A DNA stretch of 64,000 nucleotides from Vibrio sp. AND4 (GCF_000171815.1 NZ_ABGR01000003.1:1-64000); one strand, 5' to 3'; counted from the first letter of the stretch, positions 1 to 9,080 are shown. Notes: generated by a model from the letters alone, not told the origin. Made by a program: numbers and translations.

Positions 1-320
1 CTGTCTAAGCCAAGTACTTCGCCGCTGTCATTCTGGTTCGAATTATAAAATCGATGATGAATGAAACATGACATTTCGACTAAACAAACATGACCTGCAA
101 CTTACTCAAGCGCATAAGGTCAACCAGCTAAAACTGAAAACGTGTGATCAATAACTCCATACCCAATGACCTATTCAAATACCCGCGCCAATACATTTGC
201 AATAAAAATGAAATTGAATCATAACGTCACAGAAATCTATCTTTCATTTTTACGGTTTACCTTAGCGTCATCAACATATCGAGCAAGCAGCTCATCGATT
301 ACAACTAGGGTAATAAGAAA
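1..320. other. Upstream region of the porin gene; no gene seen
   Basis: No convincing open frame or RNA gene is visible in these 320 bases. The part close to position 320 is AT-rich and must hold the porin promoter. A purine-rich GGGTAA stands about ten bases before the porin ATG and serves as its ribosome binding site. No operator could be assigned. Confidence 0.5.
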
Positions 321-1289
321 ATGAAAAAGACAGTACTAACTACTGCAGTGTTAACGGCATTGGTATCGGTTCCATCTTTCGCGGCAACCGTTTACAAAGA
401 TGATAGCACTGAATTAAAAGTTGGCGGTCGTGTCGAATTTCGCGGCGACTTTATTGGCTCAGGCGGCGCTGAAGTTGACGGCACTATGGAAGATCAGTCA
501 CGTGCACGTCTAAACCTTAAAGGTAAGACTGATATCGGTAATGGACTGTCAGCATTCGGTGTTTACGAGGCTGAACAAAAAACAGGTAAAAGCGAGTTCA
601 AAAACCGTTATATGTACGCTGGTGTCAGCGCTGATTTGGGCGACTTCTCTGTAGGCCGTCAAGACATGGCGGCTGTTATCATCTCTGATATGACCGATAT
701 CACAGAGTTCTCTGGTGTTCAGCAAGTCATCGACTCATCGTCTGACAAACAAGACAGCGTTTTTGCTTACCGCGGCGAATTTGATGCTTTACAAGTTCAA
801 ACAACTTACCAAGCTAACTCTGGTGACAGCCAAGATAAATACAGTATCGCTGGTCTCTACTCCTTGCCAATGGGCCTTGACTTAGGTCTTGCTTACTCTG
901 GTGGCGATGTAGACAAAAATAACTCAGAAGATCAGATCCTTGGCGGTGTCGCCTACTCGCTAGAAAACTTATACCTCGCAGGTACCTATTCGCAAGGCTC
1001 TCTGAATGATTCTGAAGACTTTAGCGCTTATGAGCTTGTAGCGAGCTACAAAATAGCAAGTAAGTTCACGCTTGCTGGTCTTTACACTTTCCAAGAAAAT
1101 GATCCAAACGGTGCGGCAAAATTCGATGCTGTCGATGGCTTTGAGCTTGTGGGGTACTACAAACTGAACAGCAACTTCCGTACTTACCTCTCTTACTATA
1201 TGAACCAATTGGATGAAGAAAAGGATCCACAGGGCAAAACCGTCGAAGGTGAGGACACTCTTCGTCTGGGCGTACGTTACGACTTCTAA
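321..1289 (+). CDS. Outer membrane general porin, OmpU/OmpT-like
   Basis: The 322-residue product is an outer membrane beta-barrel porin for passive diffusion of small solutes. A Sec signal peptide occupies residues 1-21, with cleavage expected after the SFA of VPSFA. The mature part alternates short amphipathic strands and acidic loops and ends in Tyr-Asp-Phe, the aromatic C-terminus recognised by the BAM complex. Length and start of the mature protein (VYKDDSTELKVGGR) fit the Gram-negative porin family of Vibrio (OmpU, OmpT). It is a single-gene unit followed by a clear terminator. Many loops are Asp/Glu-rich, suggesting mild cation preference (inference). It cannot be assigned to OmpU or OmpT specifically from sequence alone. 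Confidence 0.9.
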   Translation: MKKTVLTTAVLTALVSVPSFAATVYKDDSTELKVGGRVEFRGDFIGSGGAEVDGTMEDQSRARLNLKGKTDIGNGLSAFGVYEAEQKTGKSEFKNRYMYAGVSADLGDFSVGRQDMAAVIISDMTDITEFSGVQQVIDSSSDKQDSVFAYRGEFDALQVQTTYQANSGDSQDKYSIAGLYSLPMGLDLGLAYSGGDVDKNNSEDQILGGVAYSLENLYLAGTYSQGSLNDSEDFSAYELVASYKIASKFTLAGLYTFQENDPNGAAKFDAVDGFELVGYYKLNSNFRTYLSYYMNQLDEEKDPQGKTVEGEDTLRLGVRYDF

Positions 1290-1347
1290 TAAATACCAGT
1301 TCTAATAGCGAGTCTCTAGTTCAGTACATCCTTTGGCTTGGTTATAT

Positions 1348-1374
1348 TGCCTCCTTTTCGGGGGCATTTTTTTA
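1348..1374 (+). terminator. Rho-independent terminator of the porin gene
   Basis: A seven-pair stem (TGCCTCC with GGGGGCA, one G-T pair) closes a five-base loop and is followed by seven T residues. It lies about 60 bases after the porin stop codon. Confidence 0.85.
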
Positions 1375-1435
1375 TTGGCTCCTGGGTGAATAGAACGTAT
1401 GATCTTGGACATTATTCAACATCGGAAATGTCCAA

Positions 1436-2308
1436 TTGAATCATAACCCTATTAAAGGTGCATCCTGGATGCTGACCGCAGGTTTGGCATTCACCATAGT
1501 CAATAGCCTTGCCCAAGTAGCAAGTATCCACTTTGGTGTGTCGTCCACGACATTTGCACTCTTTCAGTACGCGATAGCTTTTTTCGCGATTTTGCCCTAC
1601 CTGCAAACACTGGGTATACGCCAATCTCTGCGCACCAATCATTTTGGCTGGCATGCATTACGCATCTTCCTAGCAGTAATCGGTATCCAACTCTGGTTAT
1701 GGGCTCTCGCTTACCCTGTTCCCATTTGGCAGGGCATCGCATTATTAATGACGTCCCCTTTATTCGCGACAATTGGGTCGGGTATTATTCTTAAAGAGAA
1801 AGTCGGCACAGCCCGCTGGGTAGCAACACTTACTGGCTTCGTGGGCGCAATGATTATCTTAGAACCTTGGTCAGATTCGTTTACTTGGGCAACCCTTTTG
1901 CCTGTTGGTGCCGCTTTCTTCTGGGCTGCTTATGCCATTATGGTCAAGAAACTTTCGGTAAACGATCCCCCATCAACTATGGTGGTTTATCTGCTTCTGC
2001 TGATCACGCCATTTAATATTTTGCTCGCAGCGCCAACTCTTGTGATGCCTCAAGGTTGGAATATTTGGGGAGTCTTGGTCGCCGCCGGAGTACTGACAGC
2101 ACTTGCACAATGGGCAGTTGTAAAAGCGTACTCTGTAGCAGATGCATCATTTGTACAGCCATTTGATCACGCTAAGTTACCACTCAACGTCTTCGCTGGT
2201 TGGTTAGTTTTTAGCTGGGTGCCACCCGGCAGGCTATGGCTTGGGGCAACAATCATTATCGGCTCAATTGCTTTTATTACTCATTGGGAAGCTCAAAAAA
2301 CAAAGTAA
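1436..2308 (+). CDS. EamA/DMT-family inner membrane transporter
   Basis: The 290-residue protein is very hydrophobic with about ten predicted membrane segments and the two-fold EamA repeat of the drug/metabolite transporter superfamily; the conserved glycine and glutamate near the end of the first repeat (IILKEKVGTARW) are present. The substrate is unknown; family members export amino acids, nucleosides or drugs. The start is a TTG giving MNHNPIKGASWML, with GGA nine bases upstream; the lysine-glycine-tryptophan stretch before the first helix is usual in the family. An ATG at 1469 preceded by AAAGG is an alternative that would cut this off. It stands about 60 bases before the glutaredoxin gene and may be co-transcribed with it. 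Confidence 0.8.
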   Translation: MNHNPIKGASWMLTAGLAFTIVNSLAQVASIHFGVSSTTFALFQYAIAFFAILPYLQTLGIRQSLRTNHFGWHALRIFLAVIGIQLWLWALAYPVPIWQGIALLMTSPLFATIGSGIILKEKVGTARWVATLTGFVGAMIILEPWSDSFTWATLLPVGAAFFWAAYAIMVKKLSVNDPPSTMVVYLLLLITPFNILLAAPTLVMPQGWNIWGVLVAAGVLTALAQWAVVKAYSVADASFVQPFDHAKLPLNVFAGWLVFSWVPPGRLWLGATIIIGSIAFITHWEAQKTK

Positions 2309-2370
2309 TTTGAAAGAAATGTTTGAGTTTTAAGTTCTATATATTCAGGAAAGATAATGAGGAGCATCGT

Positions 2371-2985
2371 ATGACGCAACCAGTCAAAATTATATTGTAT
2401 CGTTGGGGGGGCAGTTGGGGCCCATTTAGCGTCAAGATCCCATGTGGCGAATGCACATTAACCAAAGATATTCTTACAGACACATTCGAGAATGAGCTTA
2501 ATGGTGTACCGGTCGAGCTAGAAGTGAAAGATTGGCTGTCTCACTGGTGGGAGCCACTGAAACTGGGAGCATGGCATGCCCCTATCCTAGTTGTCGAAGG
2601 TAAAGTCGTCAGCCAAGGGGAAGCACTTAACCGCGGTGTGCTTGTGCAATCGGTCATTGCAGAGTGGACCAAGCGAGATCAACTCAAAGGTAACATTGTT
2701 TACGGTAAAGCGACTTGCCCCCACTGCACAAAAGCGAAACAACTTCTCGATGACGCTGGGGTTGAGTACAAATACCACGACGTTGTAAAAGACAGCGCAG
2801 CACTCTATCGCATGATCCCAGAAGTAAAAGCCATCATAGGTGAGAAAACACCAGTGACCGTACCTCAGATATGGCTGGATAGCCAATACGTCGGAGGTGC
2901 TGACAACTTAGAAAAGTACTTGGCAGAAAAAGGGTTAGATAACCTACCCGACAACGTAGTTGAAATTCCAAGCCAAACGGCTTAG
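2371..2985 (+). CDS. Two-domain thioredoxin-fold protein with C-terminal glutaredoxin
   Basis: The C-terminal part (from about residue 107) is a glutaredoxin: CPHC redox motif after YGKAT, the TVPQIW cis-proline segment and the GGADNLEKYL glutathione-binding loop are all visible. It should reduce disulfides or glutathione mixed disulfides in the cytoplasm. The N-terminal half (KIILYRW...) looks like a second thioredoxin-fold domain and carries CGEC near residue 26 plus an HAPILVV strand. I chose the ATG at 2371 because GAGGAG ends six bases before it; the longer frame from a TTG at 2323 has no such site. The product is 204 residues. The tandem arrangement is longer than the 80-90 residues of a classical glutaredoxin. 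Confidence 0.8.
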   Translation: MTQPVKIILYRWGGSWGPFSVKIPCGECTLTKDILTDTFENELNGVPVELEVKDWLSHWWEPLKLGAWHAPILVVEGKVVSQGEALNRGVLVQSVIAEWTKRDQLKGNIVYGKATCPHCTKAKQLLDDAGVEYKYHDVVKDSAALYRMIPEVKAIIGEKTPVTVPQIWLDSQYVGGADNLEKYLAEKGLDNLPDNVVEIPSQTA

Positions 2986-3063
2986 ACCCTCTACACGAAA
3001 AGGTGTCATCTAGGGTTCCGTTACCCAGAATTCAGGACACTCTCGTCTGCTTAAGAACAATAA

Positions 3064-3090
3064 ACCCCGATTTATCATCGGGGCTTTTAT
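3064..3090 (+). terminator. Rho-independent terminator after the glutaredoxin gene
   Basis: CCCCGA and TCGGGG pair around a seven-base loop and are followed by CTTTTATTATT. It lies in the convergent gap between the glutaredoxin gene and the minus-strand gene at 3147. Confidence 0.8.
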
Positions 3091-3146
3091 TATTAACTGG
3101 TCAGTTCACTAACAAAAGGCTCTGTCTTAGTGAACTAGGTTACAAT

Positions 3147-3494
3147 TTAACGCTTAGGCTGTTGGTATGTTTTACCGGCCGCTTTGTAAGTATCTTTTGG
3201 CTTTATCTCAAAGAAAGTCTCGAAGAACCATGCCGCAAATTTGATCAAGTGATCGCCCTCGTTCATGACATGTTCAACAAACTCTTTCTCTTCACCAGAC
3301 TCGTCCGCTTGAGTCGTAATATGGTAAATACGTTTTTCACCTTCAACTTCAGCAAGACCGAATTGACCTGTCAATGATTCAGCGGCTTGTGCAACTTCCT
3401 CTTCCTTTGAGGCTTTTAATAGTTCTAGCGCTTGAGGAAGGCTTTCTATCTGGCCAATTTCTTTCAATAGTGCTTCGAATTCATTTTGTTGCAT
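3147..3494 (-). CDS. Uncharacterised small acidic protein
   Basis: I do not recognise this 115-residue protein. It has no signal peptide or membrane segment and is rich in Glu and Lys. The first half is helical in character (EFEALLKEIGQIESLPQALELL), and the second contains an aromatic patch (KFAAWFFETFFEIKP). It begins with an ATG and ends with a basic tail. It is a monocistronic minus-strand gene between convergent neighbours, so the context says nothing about function. Length and composition suggest a cytoplasmic protein conserved in vibrios (inference). Confidence 0.6.
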   Translation of the reverse strand: MQQNEFEALLKEIGQIESLPQALELLKASKEEEVAQAAESLTGQFGLAEVEGEKRIYHITTQADESGEEKEFVEHVMNEGDHLIKFAAWFFETFFEIKPKDTYKAAGKTYQQPKR

Positions 3495-3649
3495 TGGTTC
3501 ACCTAACGATTAGCGGGTGGTTTCTCGCACAACGCTTTTGAGTCAGCATTTGCGAGCCTATTTGCTGCGCATTTTAGAAAGTAGCGCGTAAGCTTGCAAG
3601 CACATTCAGCCTGAGCTTCTTGGTTCAGCGATACCTTAATAACCATGTT

Positions 3650-3663
3650 AGCCAATATTGGCT
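3650..3663. promoter_or_regulatory. 14-base perfect palindrome upstream of the 3147-3494 gene
   Basis: AGCCAATATTGGCT is a perfect palindrome about 155 bases upstream of the start of the minus-strand gene at 3494, in a 288-base non-coding gap. Such a dyad could be an operator, but no regulator can be named. Confidence 0.25.
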
Positions 3664-3734
3664 GACAGCAAAATTTGCAATTTTACTCACGTAAACACCG
3701 ACTAAAGCAGTAATAGTTGGAGCCAGAAAAACGA

Positions 3735-3761
3735 AAAAAGCAGCCTAGTGAAGGCTGCTTT
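3735..3761 (-). terminator. Terminator of the TonB receptor gene
   Basis: On the minus strand AAAGCAGCC and GGCTGCTTT form a nine-pair stem with a seven-base loop, followed by a T-rich tail. It starts about 20 bases after the receptor stop codon. Confidence 0.85.
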
Positions 3762-3782
3762 AACATCGGGGGCGCTAACTAG

Positions 3783-5906
3783 TTAAAATTCATAGCTAAC
3801 ACTGAGCTCTACAGACTGCTCAGCACCGAACCAGCAGTTCGATTGGTCGTAACACGCGTAATATTCTTCATTGAAAAGATTGTTCACGGCTAGGTTTGCG
3901 GTTGCACCAGATAGTGAATCGCTTGCCGCGCCTAAGTCATAACCAATCGACAAATCAACGGCTGTGTAAGACGGTACTTTACCTTGTGTGTTGCTCGCAT
4001 CCATTTGCATTTTACCAACGTAACGAGCACCAGCGCTGAATCGAGAACCCGCTAACATACCGTCAAATACGTTATAGTTTGCCCATACATTCGCGGTATG
4101 TTCTGGCACATAGATTGGTGTCGTACCTTCCAACCCATTGCTAGAGTCCTTAGTGATCTCCATGTCAACATAGGTATATGCTGCCGCAATATCGAAGTTT
4201 TCCGTCGCGAACCAACGTCCTGACAATTCCGCACCTTGCGATACCACTTCACCCAATTGAATTTTAGGACCATAAATGTCTGTTGGGTCTGCCATCAACA
4301 TGTCTTGCTTAACAATATGGAACAAAGAAAGCGTTGCTTCTTTCGACATATCATCAGCAAGGTATTTCACACCGATTTCAGCTTGTTGTGCATGCTCTGG
4401 ATCAAACTCATTGCCTGCTTTATCAACGCCCGGCGCTGGTTCAAAACTTGTCGCATAACTTGCGAATGGCGCCAATCCATTGTCAAATTGGTACAGACCA
4501 CCCAAACGATAGGTAAGCTGCTTGTGATCAGATGCATGAGCGTAATAATCACTCTCTGACTTGTAGTGGTCAAATCGCGCGCCAGCGATAAGTACCAATG
4601 CATCTAAACGAACTTGATCTTGTAGATAAAAACCTAATTGACTTGATGTCGTATCATCCAGGTATTCATTTTCTTTCTTCACGTCACTGAGGTTTAGTAA
4701 GTCATTATTAGGGTTGAGCGGGTCAAAGCTGTTAAAACCTCCACCATTCGAAGTGTAGGATGAGTAGTTAACGTCACCATCCATGTTTTGGTAATCTACG
4801 CCAAGCAGTAAGTTGTGTTCTAATGAACCAACATCGATAGTACCGCTCAACTGGTTATCGATAACAAAGCCTTTAAAACTCTCGTCTGTAGAGTATAAAG
4901 CACGGTTTAACTGGTTAGGCGTACTTGGATCGTAACTCAGATGATACGTATTTTTTTGGTGTAGAGACGCATCGGTATAACGTGCGTTCTGTAAGAATGT
5001 CCAATTGTCATTGAATTCATGGTTAACTTTGTAGCCAACCATCAAGACTTCACGTTCCAATATATTCCAATTCTTATCACCCATAGAAACAGACGGATCG
5101 CTTGCTTTCAGGACATCGAGTGGCATTGCTGAGTTGATGCCCATTGAAGGATCGTTTTGGTAGTACAGGTTAAAGTTAATTAACGTGCTGTCAGTGGCTT
5201 GCCAATCCACTGAGGGCGCAATCAGATAGCGCTCCTCTTCTGCGTTATCAACTTGGCTATCTTGTTTGCGTGCAAGTGCAATCAAACGATAGGAGAAATC
5301 ACTGTCACCAAACTGACCCGTGGTGTCGACAGACGCTTCTTTTAGATTGCGTGAACCTGACGCAACGCCAACTTTCGTCAACTGATCGGTCTGTGGCGCT
5401 TTCGCGATCATATTCACCATACCACCTGGTGGCATTGCCCCATATAAAACAGAAGTAGGCCCTTTAAAGACCTCAACTTGCTGCATTGCGATCGGGTCAA
5501 TTTGCGGTTGTAGATTCCAACCAGTCAAGAATTGAAGTGAAAGGCCATCGTAGTAGTTAACGTTATTTGTGTCAAAGCCACGAATAAAGTAAGAGTCAAA
5601 CATTGCCACCGAACCACCACGATTTTCAGTGACCACACCCGGAGCATAACGAAGCGCTTGATTCAAAGATTGAACACCTCGTTGCTCTAACTGCTCCCCA
5701 TCAATAATACTAATGCCTTGTGGTGTTTCTTCTGGCTCAAGTGCCGACTTAGTGGCTGTGTTACGATACGCCTTCCCCATTACAGTGACTGTTTCCAGCG
5801 TCGATTCTGACACTGGAATGGATTCTTCTGCCCAGGCCTGCACTGAAAATGTCGCCAACAAGGCGACTGTTAATGATGAATACTTAAAACGAGTGTGGGT
5901 GGTCAT
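3783..5906 (-). CDS. TonB-dependent siderophore receptor (hydroxamate type)
   Basis: The 707-residue precursor has a signal peptide ending near AWA (residue 26), a short TonB-box region (LETVTVMGK), a plug domain with ETPQGISIIDGEQL and the RGF of the usual plug motif, and a 22-strand barrel ending in SVSYEF. It imports a ferric siderophore across the outer membrane using TonB energy. The plug and length resemble the FhuA/FoxA/FhuE group of hydroxamate receptors. A Fur-like site lies upstream, and an AraC-type regulator gene precedes it on the same strand, an arrangement like the desferrioxamine receptor DesA with DesR in other vibrios; the ligand is inferred only from that. GAGGAAA stands just before the ATG. 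Confidence 0.88.
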   Translation of the reverse strand: MTTHTRFKYSSLTVALLATFSVQAWAEESIPVSESTLETVTVMGKAYRNTATKSALEPEETPQGISIIDGEQLEQRGVQSLNQALRYAPGVVTENRGGSVAMFDSYFIRGFDTNNVNYYDGLSLQFLTGWNLQPQIDPIAMQQVEVFKGPTSVLYGAMPPGGMVNMIAKAPQTDQLTKVGVASGSRNLKEASVDTTGQFGDSDFSYRLIALARKQDSQVDNAEEERYLIAPSVDWQATDSTLINFNLYYQNDPSMGINSAMPLDVLKASDPSVSMGDKNWNILEREVLMVGYKVNHEFNDNWTFLQNARYTDASLHQKNTYHLSYDPSTPNQLNRALYSTDESFKGFVIDNQLSGTIDVGSLEHNLLLGVDYQNMDGDVNYSSYTSNGGGFNSFDPLNPNNDLLNLSDVKKENEYLDDTTSSQLGFYLQDQVRLDALVLIAGARFDHYKSESDYYAHASDHKQLTYRLGGLYQFDNGLAPFASYATSFEPAPGVDKAGNEFDPEHAQQAEIGVKYLADDMSKEATLSLFHIVKQDMLMADPTDIYGPKIQLGEVVSQGAELSGRWFATENFDIAAAYTYVDMEITKDSSNGLEGTTPIYVPEHTANVWANYNVFDGMLAGSRFSAGARYVGKMQMDASNTQGKVPSYTAVDLSIGYDLGAASDSLSGATANLAVNNLFNEEYYACYDQSNCWFGAEQSVELSVSYEF

Positions 5907-5936
5907 GATTTCCTCGGCACCAATGCTTACTACAAA

Positions 5937-5951
5937 TAATAATAAATCTCA
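5937..5951 (-). promoter_or_regulatory. Candidate Fur box of the TonB receptor gene
   Basis: Read on the minus strand, TGAGATTTATTATTA matches the 7-1-7 Fur consensus (TGATAAT-N-ATTATCA) at 11 of 14 informative positions. It lies 31-45 bases upstream of the receptor start codon, where it would cover the promoter. Iron repression of the receptor is the expected result. Confidence 0.6.
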
Positions 5952-6012
5952 TTTGCATTGTATGTATCTTTGAATTGGATAATTAACAATTTGGTGCAAA
6001 TTGAATAATAAT

Positions 6013-6062
6013 TTGGCCTATTTTTAGCAGAATTAGGTCAATTGATGATTGAAAGCTCAATT
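6013..6062. promoter_or_regulatory. Candidate activator-binding region before the receptor gene
   Basis: TTGGCCTA (6013-6020) and TAGGTCAA (6034-6041) form an inverted repeat with one mismatch. TTGATGATTGAAAG at 6042-6055 agrees at 11 of 14 positions with the direct repeat found before the neighbouring AraC gene (TTTATCATTTAAAG). TCAATT also recurs at a 19-base spacing (6038 and 6057), the same period as that repeat. Together these suggest a binding site for the adjacent regulator, but each match is weak. Confidence 0.3.
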
Positions 6063-6110
6063 AACCGGAATGGAATAGAAGACTTTGTAGGAGTGATGCT
6101 TAATTAATAA

Positions 6111-7019
6111 CTATGGTCTAATAATGGGAACCCAGTATTCCATCACCGCATCAACGGCATCCGTTTGATAGCCCGATGGGTAGACCTCAAGCTCATAACC
6201 ATCGACGCCTCTATAACCGGAACTTGGCAGCCAGTTGAGTACAAACCAACTCAGTGTATGTCGAAGGTTTTTTATAGGACCACAGTGTTTGACCACGGCG
6301 TAGGTTTGTTTTGGAATGCTCAATACCTCTAGTTGAGCAGAGATGATGCTCGGTAATTGCGGCATTGAGATATCGTCATTCAGTTCAATCCCAGCCCAAT
6401 AGCAGATATTCGTGCCATCAAAGCAAGCTTGAGTGAGATCGACAACACCAACAAATTGATAGCCACTCTCCTTTGCAAGCGTTACCTCTTCCTCTAAACG
6501 AGACCATAACTGAGGAACTTTCTGCGCAAAATCTTGTGTCAGCGAAAACAAACCGCTGATTTCAGACGTGATGCCTTTGATAAGAAATGACTCTCGCTCA
6601 TCAATGCGTACCTCAACAAAACTGAGTGAGCCATTATCAGCCACGCTCATCGTATCTGAGACTTGTATCGGCTTTCTAAGTCCCGATCTTTTGCCTGCTT
6701 TTCGATACTGACTAGGGCTTGAACCAAACATTTGCTTAAAAGAGCGACTAAAGCTGATTTCTGAGTTGAATCCGAGCGCAAGCGCGATATCAATCACGCG
6801 TTCTTTGCTATCCAACAATTCCTCAGCCGCTTTGCTTAACTTGAGTTCTCTCACATAGTTTGCAACGGTGAGGCCGGTTTCGGCTTGGAACACTCTTTGC
6901 AGCTGCCATCGAGACCAACAGCTTTGCTTCGCAATATCTTCTAACGATAGTGCAGAACTGAGGTTCGCATGGATATAAGCTAAGACACGACTGATGCGCT
7001 CAAATGCGGGTGTATTCAT
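6111..7019 (-). CDS. AraC-family regulator with GyrI-like effector domain
   Basis: The 302-residue protein has two helix-turn-helix units in its first ~105 residues (SLEDIAKQSCWSRWQLQRVF and VIDIALALGFNSEISFSRSFK), the hallmark of AraC/XylS proteins, here at the N-terminus as in Rob. The remainder (about 130-302) resembles a GyrI/BmrR-type ligand domain ending in ELEVYPSG and YWVPI. It is transcribed in the same direction as, and about 200 bases before, the TonB receptor gene and probably activates it when the cognate siderophore is sensed (inference). I use the ATG at 7019 with GAAAG seven bases upstream. The longer start at 7082 lies inside the operator-like direct repeat and has no ribosome binding site. 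Confidence 0.8.
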   Translation of the reverse strand: MNTPAFERISRVLAYIHANLSSALSLEDIAKQSCWSRWQLQRVFQAETGLTVANYVRELKLSKAAEELLDSKERVIDIALALGFNSEISFSRSFKQMFGSSPSQYRKAGKRSGLRKPIQVSDTMSVADNGSLSFVEVRIDERESFLIKGITSEISGLFSLTQDFAQKVPQLWSRLEEEVTLAKESGYQFVGVVDLTQACFDGTNICYWAGIELNDDISMPQLPSIISAQLEVLSIPKQTYAVVKHCGPIKNLRHTLSWFVLNWLPSSGYRGVDGYELEVYPSGYQTDAVDAVMEYWVPIIRP

Positions 7020-7071
7020 AGTCAAGCTTTCACTTTCTCGAGGGTGATATAAAAAAAGGAGTTCCAATAAT

Positions 7072-7107
7072 ACTTTTATCATTTAAAGCGACTTTTATCA
7101 CTTAAAG
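7072..7107. promoter_or_regulatory. Two 17-base direct repeats, likely autoregulatory AraC operator
   Basis: ACTTTTATCAYTTAAAG occurs at 7072-7088 and 7091-7107, with a 19-base period and one difference. AraC-family proteins characteristically bind direct repeats of this size. The pair lies 53-88 bases upstream of the chosen AraC start. Confidence 0.55.
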
Positions 7108-7259
7108 TTGAAAAGTACCACTCCCAAGCGTTCACAATTTGAAAAATCACACGAAATAAACAATAGTTAACACTATGCATATCTACTAATTGAACAAGAG
7201 CGTGTTAGAGATTCGCAACTGCACGGTATGGATAAATTCAACATCGGGTGAAGTATTTG

Positions 7260-9080
7260 ATGAATCATGAAAAAAAAAGTATTCAATTGCTTGATGAGGT
7301 TTTAAAGCTCAATGGCAGTGCATTGCTAGACAGGGTAACACTAGAACTTCACAAGCAATTTCAAAGCTACTGCACGTGTGTGGTTGAGATAGCCCACCTA
7401 AAACATTGTGCGACGACGCTTTCTCATTCGAATGGCGGCGCTGTCGCAGATTGCCTGAGTTACGGATTAGACGGCACACCGTGTGAGCACGTCGCGCAAG
7501 ATATTGGCGAACTCATTTTCTTTCAGAACGAAGTGTACAAGCTCTTTCCTGAAGACCGGATGTTACAAGATGTCGGCATACAAGCCTACATTGGACTTCC
7601 TTTGAAAACCCATACTGGAGAAGTCTTGGGCATATTGGTTTCAACGTTTACTCACTCAATAAATGCAGCAGAGGCGGAAAAAGTTATCTTCCACCATCGT
7701 TTCTACGCAAACGTCATCATTCATAGTTTAAGAGAAAAATGGATAAGTGAACGCTCTGACAAACTTCTTAACCAGCTCAGTTATGAAGTTTCACATGATA
7801 ATTTAACAGGCCTGCTCAATCGAAGTTGTCTGGGTGATACGCTGGAAGCTCTAACTCAACAAGCAACTCGACCTTTTAGTCTTGCTTATCTTGATATTGA
7901 TAATTTCAAGTCGATTAACGATATCAACGGTAATTACATCGGCGATCAAATCATTAAGTTCACTGCAAACGCAATTCAACAAAGCTTAACTTCACCCAAT
8001 AACGCGTTTCGTGTTGCCGGAGATGAGTTTGCTTTCATTACTTATGACGAAGACCCTGTAATCATTTGTCAGGAAATTCTCAGTAAAATTGAAGTTGGTT
8101 ATTCAGATAAATCGAATCGAATTTCGTTTACCGTCAGTATTGGCATCGCTCGTGCCCCCATTCATATGCTCAACAGTGATGATTTAATTCTGAATGCAAG
8201 TTTAGCGCTCAAGGACTGTAAGAAATACAGTGACACACGAATCCAGCATTATGACACCCATTTAAGTGCCTTATACCATCGCCAGACACAGTTAATTGAA
8301 GCACTAAGAGAACAGCTGCGATTGAGTATTGATGAGAACGAAGAATTATACGTTGTAGCGCAACCCATTGTTGATACGACTGGCGATCGCTGGGATTACT
8401 TCGAAATTCTTGCGCGTTGGAATAACAAAATCTATGGCAATATTTCACCTGCAGAGTTTATTGAAGCGGCTGAACAATCTGGATTGATCATCAAGTTAGG
8501 AGAACGCATTATTGAGCTCGCTTGCCTAGCCAAGCAAACACTTGAAAAACAACTAGGTTACAAGGTCAAACTTTCAATCAACTGTTCAGCACACGAACTG
8601 ACTGATTCAAACCGTTACGTAAACTTCTTAGCTCTTGTCTTAGAAAAATATCATCATCAAGCAAAAGACTTTGTTATTGAGCTGACTGAAACCGTACTGT
8701 TGTCGCAAAGCGGACGTGAGCAGATGGTTCTAAACTCGCTTCGTTATCTCGGCTTCAAAGTTGCACTTGATGATTTCGGTACGGGGTATTCTAGTTTGAA
8801 CTACATTCATAACTACCCGATTGACAGCATAAAAATTGACGCCACTTTTGTTCGTAATATGCTTGCGAATAAAAAGTCAGAGCAAGTAGTCTTGCTTATC
8901 GCCCAATTAGCGCAGCTGCTAGAAGTAGATTTAATTGCAGAAGGAGTTGAAGATGACCGAGCGATGCAAAAGCTACTAGAAATGGGGTGCCACCACATAC
9001 AAGGCTATCTTTATTCAAGGCCACACAGTGTCGATGAACTCATTCACATCATCAACAAAAAACAAGTGAAGAGCGCATAA
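7260..9080 (+). CDS. GAF-like / GGDEF / EAL cyclic-di-GMP protein
   Basis: The 606-residue protein joins an N-terminal sensor of GAF type (about 1-165), a GGDEF domain (about 180-335) and a C-terminal EAL domain (about 345-600). There is no membrane segment. The cyclase signature reads AGDEF (253-257), a variant that may be active or not, and no RxxD inhibitory site precedes it. The EAL domain has EIL at 382-384 but keeps the other catalytic features: NCS, ELTET, DDFGTGYSS, IKID, AEGVE and QGY. It is therefore probably a c-di-GMP phosphodiesterase tuned by its other domains. GGTGAAG six bases before the ATG at 7260 supports this start over a GTG at 7248. Confidence 0.88.
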   Translation: MNHEKKSIQLLDEVLKLNGSALLDRVTLELHKQFQSYCTCVVEIAHLKHCATTLSHSNGGAVADCLSYGLDGTPCEHVAQDIGELIFFQNEVYKLFPEDRMLQDVGIQAYIGLPLKTHTGEVLGILVSTFTHSINAAEAEKVIFHHRFYANVIIHSLREKWISERSDKLLNQLSYEVSHDNLTGLLNRSCLGDTLEALTQQATRPFSLAYLDIDNFKSINDINGNYIGDQIIKFTANAIQQSLTSPNNAFRVAGDEFAFITYDEDPVIICQEILSKIEVGYSDKSNRISFTVSIGIARAPIHMLNSDDLILNASLALKDCKKYSDTRIQHYDTHLSALYHRQTQLIEALREQLRLSIDENEELYVVAQPIVDTTGDRWDYFEILARWNNKIYGNISPAEFIEAAEQSGLIIKLGERIIELACLAKQTLEKQLGYKVKLSINCSAHELTDSNRYVNFLALVLEKYHHQAKDFVIELTETVLLSQSGREQMVLNSLRYLGFKVALDDFGTGYSSLNYIHNYPIDSIKIDATFVRNMLANKKSEQVVLLIAQLAQLLEVDLIAEGVEDDRAMQKLLEMGCHHIQGYLYSRPHSVDELIHIINKKQVKSA

